This document shows positions 27,205-37,859 of a stretch of 64,000 nucleotides of DNA, piece after piece; position 1 is the first letter of the stretch; every line of letters begins with the position of its first letter. Under the pieces are notes generated by a model, which saw only the letters and a list, made by a program, of their open reading frames with translations, had not been told where the DNA came from and did no database searches. Source of the DNA: Leishmania martiniquensis (taxonomy: Eukaryota > Euglenozoa > Kinetoplastea > Trypanosomatida > Trypanosomatidae); the NCBI RefSeq assembly GCF_017916325.1, contig NC_090171.1, forward strand, positions 698,501-762,500, in the 5' to 3' direction. A program made the position numbers and the translations under genes.

Positions 27205-29018
27205 TACAGAGGGCAATACCTGCACTCAGGGAGCGTGAACACCCGCCTGATGGGCGACGTCTTCCTTTAGGTAAGCTGCCCCCAAGCTGAGGTCGAGAGA
27301 CGTGTAAAGAGGGAAACCCTCACCCTCAAAAAAAAATAGTGCGCTTGACCTGATAACGAGCCCAGAGGTGGAGGGCACCCAACGCGCACAATTTTTCTCT
27401 GCTTACGGTTTCTTCCCGCCGCTTCCTTTCGAGACTGGTACGAGAGTGAGTGGGTTTGAGAGGGCCGGCGATGTACGCAGTTCGCAGGTGAGCCAAGAGA
27501 GGTGGTGCACGAAGAGGAAATGTTGGGGGTGTGGTCAATTAGCCAAAGATGAAATATATACTGGGGGTCTCTTCTGAAGGAAGAAACGAGCTAAGGAAGG
27601 AGCGACCACGATATGCTCGTGAGTGGGTTTGTCTGTCGCGCAGCCCTGAAAGAGCAAAAGAGGGAGCAGCAGCAACGTTGACACAGCACGGTGCTGCAAA
27701 CATCACTGCGACGTGGATTGCCGCTCACGAAGAGCGGAGGGGACGCGTTCAGAGCAAGCACTCTTTTCCCACCCCTTCCCTCGCCATGTCCATCAAGCTC
27801 CGCGTTTTGCTGCACCTGCGACTGCAGTGAATGCGGGAGGGGAGAGAGAAGGCAGCGCGTCCCTACATTGCTTCCCTTTTCCTTTCTCTGCGTTGCTCCA
27901 TGAGACCCTGCCCCACCCCACCCCTGCGATCCCTTTTACAAAGGAAAGGGGGGGTACGCGTCCAGAAGTGAGACGCAACCGTCATGAGAGATCCCTCCTG
28001 TAACAGCCACGCTGCCTTCTGTTTGATATGCAATGAAGACTCGCTTTTTATCTGTGTCTTCGCTTGTGTTTGGTGCTCATTTTTGCGCTCACGTGAATGC
28101 GCACGCCGGCGTCGCCAGTGCGCCGTGTCAATGCGAGAGGAGGCGTAGCACACGCACACAGTTAATGCCCCATACCATCACCGAAATACAGAAAAGCAAT
28201 AAAACTGAGAGAAGAGAACACGTGCACGAAGGGAAAGAGAGAAACCCTACAGAGACACTCAGCCCGACCGGCATCCGCGACTCCCCTCCGCACACGCACA
28301 CGCACACACACAAACAATACCTGGGTCTGCGTCCCCGTGCGTATGCAGCGTTTCACGCACAGCAGTAACGGACGCTGCCAGTCCCTCGCGGATGGAGAGG
28401 GGAGAAGGGCACTGAGTGGTCTGCATGGCTGCCTAGGCGCCATACAACGGAGGTAATGCTGCAGTCGGCTCCGTTCGCTATACTTACAAAAAGAGAAAAA
28501 AAGAGACATCTGCAGGCGCAAAGGCGAACGAGCGGCAGAAGAGCACACACATCAAAACTCAGAAGCATTGCCGGTAATGCACCACATTACGATGACCGCT
28601 TCTGCTTTGTGCGTTGGTATATGTGTGTCTGCGTGTGTGCGTGTGTGTCTGGGTGGGTAGATGCGACAGAGGATAAGCACAGGGCAGGGCACGAAGAAGA
28701 GGGAGCGCCCCCTATGACGTACATCAGGGTCCCTCGCACACGCAGAGATGTATAGCCGCAGCATACAGGAGGACCGCAGACATAGCAATAGCACACGGGG
28801 CTCTTCCCCTACTCTCTCTCTGTGTAAATGTACACTTTTCTGCTCCATCTTGTCCACTAAATACAAAGAGAACACAAACGAATGGGAACGGTGGGGCTGG
28901 GCTGGCAGCCTCTCTACACCTCCTAAGCAGCAGGCATGAGTCGCGTCTGCACAGGCGTGAGAGAGAAAGCGGGGAAAGGGGGAAAGGGGGCGTGCGCGCA
29001 GCGCCTCGAAGCACACAG

Positions 29019-29084
29019 AGGCGCCAATGTCCGCCACTTCACCAATATTCAATCTCACAGGCGCACCAATGTTCAGCGCTTCAC
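29019..29084. repeat. Imperfect direct repeat, two copies at 40-bp spacing
   Basis: AGGCGCCAATGTCCGCCACTTCAC (29019) and a slightly longer diverged copy (29059-29084) share AGGCGC, CCAATGT and CTTCAC. They lie in the presumed 3' UTR of the small mitochondrial protein gene. Possibly chance. Confidence 0.35.
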
Positions 29085-29370
29085 AGAAGTGATCAAGAGG
29101 CATAATGGGTGGGCGGGAAGCGCACTCTGGCTCACGGCGTGGCCGCATGCCGCGAGCTCCCTAGGTACACACGCACGCGGCACCCCTCTCCGCCGCGGCG
29201 GTGGCAGGTGACGCGAAGCACAGAGAAGAAAGATGTCAGTGAATTCGCCCCTGAAGGATACTGAAGCGGGAACGCTTACAATAGTAGCTGAGGTGCAAGT
29301 CGTCTTCCTGCTGTTCGTTTTTGACGTTCCCCGATAGCAAATACTCATTTTGCAGGCTCGCTGCCGTTGC

Positions 29371-29691
29371 TTACTCGACCTCCTCAGGGAGTTCCTTGAA
29401 AATGGTGTCCATCTGCGGGCCCCAGGCATCAGCCCACTGGTAGCCGGTGCCGAGCTTGCGGCGCCACACACGCAGGTAGTCGTCCTTGAACTCGGAGCGG
29501 GCGGTGCTCTTGCTGCCCATGCGCAAGAAGACAACCCACATCACTACAAAGTACCCGACCACAGCACCAACGGCGCCGTAGTATACCGGAAACTTCATGT
29601 GCGTCAGCTCCGTGTAGCTTCGGCGAGACACCGCCGCAGAGGTGCTAAAAAGGCTGCGACCCGCTGACGCTCCCAAGGCACGGCGAAACAT
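29371..29691 (-). CDS. Small mitochondrial single-pass membrane protein
   Basis: The start is placed at 29691 (MFRRALGASAGRSLFSTSAA), giving 106 residues; the open frame extends 21 codons upstream but those are UTR-like. The N-terminus is Arg/Ser/Ala-rich and acid-free, with an RS-Y context resembling a presequence cleavage site. One transmembrane helix follows at about residues 36-56 (YYGAVGAVVGYFVVMWVVFL). The C-terminal 50 residues are charged and aromatic (DDYLRVWRRKLGTGYQWADAWGPQM), ending in acidic residues. This is the architecture of accessory subunits of respiratory complexes or ATP synthase in kinetoplastids, but I cannot assign it to a specific complex. Coding status rests on composition, presequence and TM. 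Confidence 0.72.
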   Translation of the reverse strand: MFRRALGASAGRSLFSTSAAVSRRSYTELTHMKFPVYYGAVGAVVGYFVVMWVVFLRMGSKSTARSEFKDDYLRVWRRKLGTGYQWADAWGPQMDTIFKELPEEVE

Positions 29692-30744
29692 TTTTCTCCT
29701 CTTCCGCGTTTTGGGAGTCTGTTGTGTACTGCAGAAAAGGAATTGGGGAAACAAAAAGAGGAGGAAACCTTTAGAGGGAGACGACGAGAAAGAGAGAGGG
29801 GGAAAAAAGGGGAAAAAACAGCGAACGTGCGCCCAATAGGACGTTGGCTGAGGCCACGATGGAGAAAGGCGCTAAGCGATGCTCTCTTCTTTGGTTTGAG
29901 TGCCGTCGTCGTTGATGTGAGCAATACACAGCGTGACGAGCGTCGGTGCGTGTGTGTGTGTGTGTCAGAGAGCAGTCTCGTGAAAGGACGACGCGGGAGA
30001 AGCGTGTGAAAAGTCAAGTGGAAGCAGCAAAGGGGAAGGAAGAGGAGAGCAGCAGCCAGCAAGGCCGCAGCAAGCCCGTCATGGTAGCAATGCCCGTGAA
30101 AGTACGCACCGTGAGGTCCTTCCGTGGGTGAAAGAGGCTGAGCAAGGACGGTGCGCGCTCGTCACGCGCCGTTGGGCAGGCCCGCTGATGAGCACGGCCT
30201 TGCCGACTTGGCCGCAGGAAGCAGAGAAGGCCAGCACACCCCATGAGCGCCTTTGTGAGGACCCGCTGGTCTCCCGTCCAAAGGAAGTGCAGCTCCTCAC
30301 CCATTTCTGCACGTGCGCGTGGGTCCGCCCACCATAGAATCGGAACGAATTTTGGGTGCGACACAAACACCAGCAGCCCAGGTGCACGTGGAGGAGGAGA
30401 GACCGAAGGACAACTCAAACGGAGCGGATGGCTCTTCCAGGCAGATGCCGTGGCGCAAAGGAGAAAAGCCAGCAGAAGGGAGAGGCGCCGGCACACAATT
30501 TCATAGACTACATAATGCGTACGAGTGCGGAGGGGGAGAGAAGAGGAGGCGAACTGCACAAAGCCCCGCGCAGGGCGAGGGCGCGGTAAGGCCCGCCGCT
30601 TGCCTCTTCGCTGACAGCGGTGGCCTTTGCTTTTGGTGAGCGGCGTAGAAGAGGACCTGTATCTCGCGTCCTCCGTAAAAAGCAGCGTCGACAGCGCCGC
30701 ACACACGCACCGGCAAGCAGCACACATACGCACAAGTGCGCAAC
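29692..30744. other. Intergenic region between the TPR gene and the small mitochondrial gene
   Basis: About 1 kb with a short (GT)n run (29948-29964). No gene is seen; open frames are Arg/Ser-rich and domain-free. Confidence 0.6.
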
Positions 30745-33009
30745 CTACTTCACAGGTGCAGGTGCTCCCCTCTCGCGTTGGTGCAATGGCGCTTGGCATC
30801 CTTGCACCGACTCTCGGAAGCCAGAGTGCTTCTGCGCCGATGCATCAAGCCTGATGCTGGGGAGCGCGCAGGTCGCCCTCGAATCATCATCGTTGGCAAA
30901 GTGAGCGGAGGCCTTGTGAGCGTCCCTGCCACGCCTCCGTAGCCGCGCAGGCGGCCCATTGCCATCAAGAAACCATGGCGGTGTGCAAACTGGGCGAGGG
31001 GATTGGTGCGGTGGCGGCAACGCCGCGCGTGCAGGCACCGTGGCACCTGGCGCGGTGGCAGAGTGGGGCGTCTTGCCACATTGGTTAGCCCCGAGTGGCA
31101 GCACCGGCTCCAGGTACCGCGCAATAAATGCGCGAAGGTGCGGTGCGGTTGGGTTAAGCTCCTTGCATGAGAGCACGTCCCGCAGGGCATAGCGGCCTTG
31201 ATCAAGCTTGAGGCGGCAGAGTGCACGGTGACAATAAAACTCGGGGTTTCGGCTATCCGTGTTGATGGCGTGGGTGAACTCCGCTTCCGCCTGCTCCGGC
31301 TGGTTCTGTGCAAAGAGCTTGCGGCCCCACAAGTCGTGCAACGAGGCGATCCGCTGCCGCGCGTCGCTCCGGTCTGGTTCAAAGCAAAGGACTGCCTCGT
31401 AGTCCGCAAGCGCCTCCTCAAACAGTTCCATTTTCGTATAGCAATCGCCACGCGCCAGCAGCACCAGCAGGTTGTCGGGGCGCCACTTGAGCGACTCGGA
31501 GTAGTAACTGACCGCGTCCTGCATCTCGGCCTCGCCGTTCAAGGACGAACCAATCTTGAAGAGCACCATCGTCATGACTTCAATCGCCTCCTTGTGCTCA
31601 CCGTTCGTCTCCCGCACGCAGCGGAATAGGTCCTTTATGCTCAGCTTGTGCTTTCCCGCCGCAAGGCTCAGCTGGGCTCGGCGAAATAGCAGCTCAACGT
31701 CGCTTGAGTAAATGCCGAGACAGCGGGTGATGCTGGCCTCGTCGTTGCTCGCGAGGGCTGTCGCGCGGTACCGCGCGTACAGCTCGGTGAACAAGTACTT
31801 GGCAACCGCCAGTGACCCCAGCGCGAGCGGGGGGCGCGGCGTCGTCGGGGCCGCGGTGCTCCCTTGTGCGTCACACACATCATGGATGTTGCCGCCGACT
31901 TCGGTCGGGGGATCGGAGTCTGTGGCACCTGCCCCCTGCTTCTCCTGCGTCTCCAGCATCATTCGTGCCTTGAGGAAGGCTTGGCGGTTGCAGTAGAGTT
32001 GCACCAGAAGCGCGGCCGACTGTGGGCGCCAGCGCGGGAAGACGTTGAAGTGAGTCTCAAGCAGCGCCTCCGCCTCCTCATCGCGCTTCAGGGCCATCAG
32101 GTAGACGCCGCGGTGCAGCGCAATCGTCGGTTCCGCCAAGAACTGAGACGATTTGCTCGCGGGCACGTTGTCATCCACACCTTCGCCTACCTGTGCGGCA
32201 GCGTCCAGCAGCTCCAGGGCTTCGGTGGCGCACCGTAGAGCTTGCTCGACGCTGCCTACTTGATATAGAGACAGTCCCAAGGCGTCGAGGATTCCAGCAA
32301 TGCGCTCGCGTATGTCCTTCGCGGTAAGTGCCGCGCACGGTGCTGGTAGGCTCGGCGAGGTCACTGGCTCCTCGATCACAGCTGCACTGGCCGATTTCGC
32401 CAGAAGACGGTGGTGCTCAGAGAAGTGCGCTGCGGTATCCGCCGGCTGCAGGACGTCTGCCACGCCTGCGATAGAGAACCTCGGCGGACTGCCGTTTCGG
32501 GGAGAGGTGCACGACTCAGGCATGGAATACTGTGCCGTCTCAAGGCGAGCTTCCAGAGTTTCCTTGGCGTCATAGGAGCGCGCGGAGGAGAGCTTTTCTC
32601 CATCGCTTTGCGGCGACTCTTTCTCGGGTGAGTACGGCGCGTCAACGGGACAGTCGTCTGCGGCCGAGGCGATGTCCGCAGTGGCAGTGGAGGTTTCATT
32701 CGCGTGGCGGCAGTAGCTATCCATTTCTTGCTTGTGCAGCGACCACAGTGCCCGCCGATAGCAGCGAATGGCAGACCGCAGGTCGCACAGCAAGACGTAG
32801 CACTCAGCGAGTGCCACGATGGGCCTTACGTTTTCGGCGTCGAAGAAGGACGCTTCCTGGAAAAGCTGAATCGCCTCGCAGACGAGCCCCTTTTGCAGGA
32901 GACGCATGCCCTCCCCGTGCTTCTCGCGCACTTTGAAGGCGGCGATGGACGACGTCGTGGGCCCCCGCGCGCCACCGGCGAGGGGGGAAGAAAAAGATAT
33001 CAGCGGCAT
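30745..33009 (-). CDS. Tetratricopeptide-repeat protein
   Basis: The start is set at 33009 (MPLISFSSPLAGG); the open frame continues 14 codons upstream but has no ATG there. The product has 754 residues. TPR helices are clear at both ends: EGMRLLQKGLVCEAIQLFQEA and ALAECYVLLCDLRSAIRCYRRAL (residues 30-90), and a C-terminal set including DAVSYYSESLKWRPDN, ALADYEAVLCFEPDRSDARQ, AEAEFTHAINTDSRNPEFYCHRA. A Ser/Pro/Glu-rich linker (about residues 95-220) separates them, and the last 90 residues are basic and low complexity. TPRs bind peptide partners as scaffolds. The order of repeats resembles ciliary TPR proteins of the TTC16 type, but I am not sure of orthology. Confidence 0.75.
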   Translation of the reverse strand: MPLISFSSPLAGGARGPTTSSIAAFKVREKHGEGMRLLQKGLVCEAIQLFQEASFFDAENVRPIVALAECYVLLCDLRSAIRCYRRALWSLHKQEMDSYCRHANETSTATADIASAADDCPVDAPYSPEKESPQSDGEKLSSARSYDAKETLEARLETAQYSMPESCTSPRNGSPPRFSIAGVADVLQPADTAAHFSEHHRLLAKSASAAVIEEPVTSPSLPAPCAALTAKDIRERIAGILDALGLSLYQVGSVEQALRCATEALELLDAAAQVGEGVDDNVPASKSSQFLAEPTIALHRGVYLMALKRDEEAEALLETHFNVFPRWRPQSAALLVQLYCNRQAFLKARMMLETQEKQGAGATDSDPPTEVGGNIHDVCDAQGSTAAPTTPRPPLALGSLAVAKYLFTELYARYRATALASNDEASITRCLGIYSSDVELLFRRAQLSLAAGKHKLSIKDLFRCVRETNGEHKEAIEVMTMVLFKIGSSLNGEAEMQDAVSYYSESLKWRPDNLLVLLARGDCYTKMELFEEALADYEAVLCFEPDRSDARQRIASLHDLWGRKLFAQNQPEQAEAEFTHAINTDSRNPEFYCHRALCRLKLDQGRYALRDVLSCKELNPTAPHLRAFIARYLEPVLPLGANQCGKTPHSATAPGATVPARAALPPPHQSPRPVCTPPWFLDGNGPPARLRRRGRDAHKASAHFANDDDSRATCALPSIRLDASAQKHSGFRESVQGCQAPLHQRERGAPAPVK

Positions 33010-34079
33010 CGTCTCGCCGACACGGATGGTCGAATGCGAGGAGATGAGCACGCGGAGGCAGAGAGAGAGGGAGGGAAGGCCGGCGTCGTCGTTTTCATCG
33101 CCTTTCCGGTAATTCTGACAAGTTGGTCGGGCTCACCTTGGCAGAGAAAACCGCAGCATGATAAGAACAGGTGCGCGTGTGCGTGCGTACGAGTGTGTGT
33201 TTGGGAAGGGAAGGGAAGCGGGTGGGCACAAGCCACTCGGACAAGGAAGTCAGCGCGCTGCTACCAACGTATGGTCAATGAGGGTGTCCAGGCAACTTCG
33301 GCCGACGTGAAATGCACACGGAGAGCGCGCCGTATGATGTCGGGGGGGGATGAGCAGAGGCGCATGGAGAAGGAGCGACGAGGCAAGCGGATGAGGTTGG
33401 CATGAGGACTGCGACATGGTGAGCCGGGGGATGGCTTTACAAGTCGTGATGGCACGCGCTTTCCACGGCGATGGCGCTGTCTGCAAGTAACAACGTATCG
33501 ACATGGTGGCTGCCCGGCAACGATGGGCACACACACAAACACACACGCGCAAACATACTCGTGCAATGCCCGTGTTGTCCAGGCAGCCTTGCAGCGACCG
33601 CTTTTACATCTTCAACGTGCCAGCACGTTCATCTGCGCTGTTTGTTCACCCCTTCCGGGCGGTTCGTGCGTGCAGCTTCTTTTTTCGGTCTCTGTTGCTG
33701 CTTTCCGATTCGTCGTGAGTTACTCTTACCGAGTCCAAGGAAAAAGCGGTGCGGGTATGAGGCGGGAGCGACGCTACTGCGGTGGTGGGAGGGGATCGAG
33801 AAAGACTGTGAGACGGTAAGGCAAGGAAAATCAGCGCAATGACTTCTTGACGCGCAGAATCGGAGCAGTGGGGGCTTACCCGGCCTACAAGATACAAGCC
33901 CCTGGGCGACTGAAAGCGTTGCCGCGTATCGAAGTTGCCAACTTACTACAACAAAGAGGGCGCGTGAGAAGCTTTGACGCCACTGCACACACACACACAC
34001 ACGCACACATGGGTCTCTCTGCGCAAGCATAATCGAGACAAATGCCGTCAAGCTTAGATGCTCTCGAGTAGAGGGAGTG
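33010..34079. other. Intergenic region between the XRN gene and the TPR gene
   Basis: About 1.1 kb. It contains a (CA)n run (33985-34002) and pyrimidine tracts on the transcript strand near 33058-33080. No gene is seen. Confidence 0.6.
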
Positions 34080-36779
34080 TCAAGCACTCTTCTTCTCTTC
34101 CGTGCGACCCTGTCGATGGCCAAGCTGCGACGACTTGGTCGACGACACCTTTGCCGACGGCTGCGGCTCCTTCTCTGCTTTGCGCCGCTTCTTCGCGCGC
34201 TGCGATGACGACGACGTGTTTGCAGAGTGGCCCTTACGGGTACCTTCAGATGATTGCGTCTCATGCTGCGCGCGCTTCTTGTTCCCCTCTGCCGAGGAGG
34301 CCCTTGCCCGCCCGCTGCGCCGAGCACCATCATCGCCGCGCGATCGATGTTTAGAGCATGAGGAATGCGGCTGAGAGGTCGAGGCCCCGTGCGCGTCTCG
34401 GTTCTTGCTACGGTGCCGACTCTCACCATTCTGCTGCCTCTCGCCGTCGCTCCTGTGACGCTTGCGCCTATCCCCGTTGTCGTCAAGTCTGCTACCGCTT
34501 CTCTCGCGCTTGGCGCCCTTACCCTCAGCGATGTGCTTTACGCTGCGGTGTCGCTGGTGGTGCGGCTGAGGTGACTGTTTCTTCCCTAATTGCTTGGATG
34601 TCATTGATGCGGCTGCCGCCGCGTTGGCGGTCGCTTTCTCCTCGCCCATGAGCACGGGACGGTAGTCGGATTGGGTGCTGAGCTCGTAGCGGTACTGGTT
34701 CACGCGGTTCTCCTTAATGGGTCCACCGTAGCGCGTCGCCTTGGCCATGCCGGGATCGGGGCACTGCAGCTCCTCGTGTCGAGGCCACTCCGCCTCGTAG
34801 CGCCCCACACGACCGGCAATCGGCATCGTCGACGCCACCGAGGCGGGGATGGGCACCACGGGGGGTGCCAGGCCGGTCGCCAGCGGCAACGAGCTGTTGC
34901 TCGGCCCGGTCAGCGTGTCCAACTGCTTTGCAAGTGAGGTAGACTCATGGCAGTAGAGGAAGGTGCTCCCAAAGTCCTCCTCCAACTCGACGAGCTCCCG
35001 GCACGCGGTGCTGAGCGCCTCGCAGTTGATGAACGGAATACGCAGCACCCCCTGGTAAGAAAAGTTGGCTTCGCTGAAGTCCACGTCGACGGTGGCGGGG
35101 TAGAACTTGCCCAGTACAGACTTTGGGTCGTTCACGGCCTCGTGCAGCTCCTCAGGCAGGGCATGCACGCTCAACCGCGGGAGCACCGCCAGCAGCTGCT
35201 CGACGGGGTGCAGAGGCGCGCTCATGCGCATTTCCACATTGACCGTCGCTGTGAACGCTGCCAAGTCCTGCAGCAACGGGGAGTAGTGGTACGGATAATA
35301 CCACTCCCACGACGGGCACCCTTTTGTGTAGTATCGCATTACCCACTGCATCCCGCGCAGGTACTCGGCGCAGCAGAGCCGAATTTGGCTCTCGAAGGCG
35401 GCACGGCTTTTCGACGGGTCCCACCCAAACTTGTGCCGGTAGTAAGCGTCGCGGTACGCCTTGTCGAGGTAGGAGAAGGCAAGCGGCTGCTTGTCCACCA
35501 CGAGACGGGCCCGCTCCTTTCGCACAGCGGACATGAGCCCCAGCAACGCATCACTGACCGCTTGCGCATTGCTGCGATCCGGCAGCAATGTCCCCAGCAC
35601 CTCCGATACTTGCGCCTCTGTCTTGGTAACGCGCTCCTCGACATGCTGCTTCGCGCGCTCTTTGGCGCGGACGACGCCGAAGTACTCCTTCGTCAGCTTC
35701 GTCATGCACTTGAAGGCGAAGTTCATGAGGAAGACGTGCAGGTGGGCGTAATCCACCTCACCCAGCTGCGTCAAGTAGCCATGCAGCGCGAAGTCGCGCA
35801 CATAGTGGTCCAGTAGCAGCTCGATCCCACGCGTCTTTATGGACACAAGCGGCACGTGCGGCAAGAAATCGTTTCCAACGAAGAAGCAAAGAAAGATGAA
35901 GTCGTCGATAACGCGCTCGAACTGCATTCCCTCGATGTTTGCGAAGTCTTTCATGAGCTTCTCGCGGTACGTGCGTAGGTTGAAGTAGCAGAAGCGGTTG
36001 TGGTCTGGTTGGAACGTTTCGGTGAGCTGGTTGCGCAAGATGCACACATGCTTCTCATGCGTTGACAGGCCGAGACAAATGAGATCCGCATCCATGCCGT
36101 GAATGACGTGGGTAGTATTGTAGTCGTACCCCGGCTGCGAGCGCAGGCCACGGATGTATTGCATGATCTTGTGCTCGCCCTCGCCTGGCACGTGTGCGTC
36201 CGAGAAGACGACCGTCAAGTGGCGCCATTCACCGTCCTCGTTCAGCTTCTTCATAATGTACCACTCAATGGCGAGTGCGACGCGCTCCATGAACGCCGTG
36301 GATGGGGTGATGACGTTGTGGTCCCAGCGCTCCCGAACGCGTGGCCGGGGGAGGTTGTACTCCGAGACGATGCGGTCTGCGCAGGCGTTCAGGATGGCAT
36401 CACTCTCTAGGCGCTCATCTGCGGCACGGAAGCGACGGCTACGCTGCTGATTCATCTTGCTACGCGGGGCGACGCCGTCGATGCAGAGCACGAGGCACTT
36501 TTTGGGACGCACTACACGGACGAGGAGGTCAAGCTGATCGAACATGCGCTCAAACATCTCCTCCTCGTTCTCTGGCTCCGGCAGCGGCGCCGTGTCGTGG
36601 CAGCAGGGATGAATTAGCCCGTTCATGTCCACGTAAAAGTTGTCGTACGAGTACATGCTGGCGTGGCTGAGAGGGAGCGCTCGGCCCTTGAAGGCAGCAT
36701 CAACTACATCCTGGGGAATGTTGTCGATGCAATCACCATACCATCGCTGCAGCCACAAAAAGAAGCCGGCAATGCCCAT
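34080..36779 (-). CDS. XRN-family 5'-3' exoribonuclease, probably nuclear
   Basis: The start is at 36779 (MGIAGFFLWLQRWYG), the canonical XRN N-terminus, not the 43-codon upstream extension; the product has 899 residues. All conserved blocks are present: VDMNGLIHPCCH, LCIDGVAPRSKMNQQRSRRFR, FSDAHVPGEGEHKIMQYIR (acidic metal ligands), GMDADLICLGLSTHEKH, DDFIFLCFFVGNDFLPHVP, and PSWEWYYPYHYSPL in the C-terminal part of the catalytic core. The last 150 residues are rich in Lys, Arg, Ser and Gln with several bipartite-type basic clusters (AKRERSGSR, RRKRHRSD, KKRRKAEKE), which suggests nuclear import. XRN enzymes degrade 5'-monophosphate RNA; a nuclear Rat1/Xrn2-type (trypanosome XRND-like) role in RNA maturation is likely but inferred. 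I see no CCHC zinc knuckle. Confidence 0.9.
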   Translation of the reverse strand: MGIAGFFLWLQRWYGDCIDNIPQDVVDAAFKGRALPLSHASMYSYDNFYVDMNGLIHPCCHDTAPLPEPENEEEMFERMFDQLDLLVRVVRPKKCLVLCIDGVAPRSKMNQQRSRRFRAADERLESDAILNACADRIVSEYNLPRPRVRERWDHNVITPSTAFMERVALAIEWYIMKKLNEDGEWRHLTVVFSDAHVPGEGEHKIMQYIRGLRSQPGYDYNTTHVIHGMDADLICLGLSTHEKHVCILRNQLTETFQPDHNRFCYFNLRTYREKLMKDFANIEGMQFERVIDDFIFLCFFVGNDFLPHVPLVSIKTRGIELLLDHYVRDFALHGYLTQLGEVDYAHLHVFLMNFAFKCMTKLTKEYFGVVRAKERAKQHVEERVTKTEAQVSEVLGTLLPDRSNAQAVSDALLGLMSAVRKERARLVVDKQPLAFSYLDKAYRDAYYRHKFGWDPSKSRAAFESQIRLCCAEYLRGMQWVMRYYTKGCPSWEWYYPYHYSPLLQDLAAFTATVNVEMRMSAPLHPVEQLLAVLPRLSVHALPEELHEAVNDPKSVLGKFYPATVDVDFSEANFSYQGVLRIPFINCEALSTACRELVELEEDFGSTFLYCHESTSLAKQLDTLTGPSNSSLPLATGLAPPVVPIPASVASTMPIAGRVGRYEAEWPRHEELQCPDPGMAKATRYGGPIKENRVNQYRYELSTQSDYRPVLMGEEKATANAAAAASMTSKQLGKKQSPQPHHQRHRSVKHIAEGKGAKRERSGSRLDDNGDRRKRHRSDGERQQNGESRHRSKNRDAHGASTSQPHSSCSKHRSRGDDGARRSGRARASSAEGNKKRAQHETQSSEGTRKGHSANTSSSSQRAKKRRKAEKEPQPSAKVSSTKSSQLGHRQGRTEEKKSA

Positions 36780-37859
36780 GCTTGCGTTGAGCACACTCTG
36801 TTGCTTGTCAATGAGTGTGTATGTTCCTTTGCGAGAGTAATTGTGTCCCTCTGAAGGGGGAAAGGGGAAGAGTGGAAGGGGGCCGCTGCAATGTTGTGCG
36901 CCAAGCACGTCGTCCAGGACGTATTGGCGAGCACGCGCCCCGCGCAGTGCGTGTGTTTGTTTGCGTGGATGTTGGTGCGTGCAACCAACGACCCAGACCA
37001 GAGACGTGCAGCCTTCACACCTCTATAATGTAATCTAGCCGACCGAAGAGAACGGAGACGGGTGCGCACCTGCTCATAGTGAGTCCCCCTCAACGGTAAC
37101 GCTGTACTCTAAACGAGACGGAGAGGGAAGAGGGGGAGAGAAGGGCGAATCGCATGACACGTGCCAGCAGTTCCCAGGAGAGAGCGCGGCAGAGGAGGAA
37201 AAGAGATGATACACTGGAGAGCACAAAAAGTGTCACCGTCGCCTCGACCTCACGAGCGAGTGGAGCCGATATATCGACCCAAGAGGACTGGAGCCACATG
37301 CGCACCCTCCAACAAGGCAAGCAGCATTTCGGCGAAGCAGAAGTATGAGTCCCGGAGTAAATGCGTGTCGCATGCGCATTATACGCGCTATCTCTATTTC
37401 TTGCAGGTTTCGCTTTTTTTTTGAGGTGTGCCTACGTGACGCGATCGCGCCATCAGCCCGGACTCACTCAGCACGGGCAGCACGAGCAGATGCTGCAGGA
37501 GCGGTGAATTTTTACGTGTAGTAGCCGGCAGGCGAGCAGAGACAACGTCACCGAAAGAGAGAGGGTGAAAGAGAGAAAGAGTTCGAAGAGAACTGAGAGG
37601 GTGTGAGCGAGCCCCGACAATGGGAAGAGATTGGGAGGGGAGGGAGGAGGGCGTTACACTGGCAACGTTACTCAGTGGGATGGCCCTCGGAAGAGCACGA
37701 GACAGGCGGAGAAACCCCGAGAGTGCCTGAGAAGGCAAGCGAAGTGGACGAGAAAGGGTAGAGACGGTCCGCGGGCGCTGCCGACAGTCGACAGCAACGC
37801 CAGCAGCAGAGCGAAGCGCATCTCGACGTCTGCCCTGCCCCGTCCCTCCCCCTCCTCCG
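36780..37859. other. Intergenic region between the pseudogene and the XRN gene
   Basis: About 1.1 kb. The pseudogene's frame stays open down to 37394, but from about 37860 leftward the plus strand becomes purine-repetitive and UTR-like. No other gene is seen. Confidence 0.5.
36851..36883 (-). promoter_or_regulatory. Candidate trans-splice acceptor for the XRN gene
   Basis: On the minus strand a pyrimidine tract (36853-36882) ends in TTCAG, with the AG at 36851-36852, 72 nt before the ATG at 36779. It lies within the open frame upstream of the chosen start and supports that start. Confidence 0.55.

Larger units (their letters stand above)
27082..29370. other. Intergenic region between the small mitochondrial gene and SSADH
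   Basis: About 2.3 kb. It holds (CA)n/(GT)n patches (around 28290-28312 and 28620-28650) and an imperfect 24-26 nt direct repeat (29019-29042 and 29059-29084). Open frames of up to 198 codons on the minus strand are rich in Cys, His and Arg, lack domains, and look like translated UTR. Confidence 0.55.

Noticed and set aside
28552..29148. 198-codon minus-strand open frame upstream of SSADH
   Set aside because: Cys/His/Arg-rich, overlaps (GT)n patches and a direct repeat, no domain, no good acceptor; it looks like translated UTR.
36780..36908. 43-codon N-terminal extension of the XRN enzyme
   Set aside because: XRN proteins start at MGI-x-x-FF, and a clear splice acceptor lies inside the extension at 36851.
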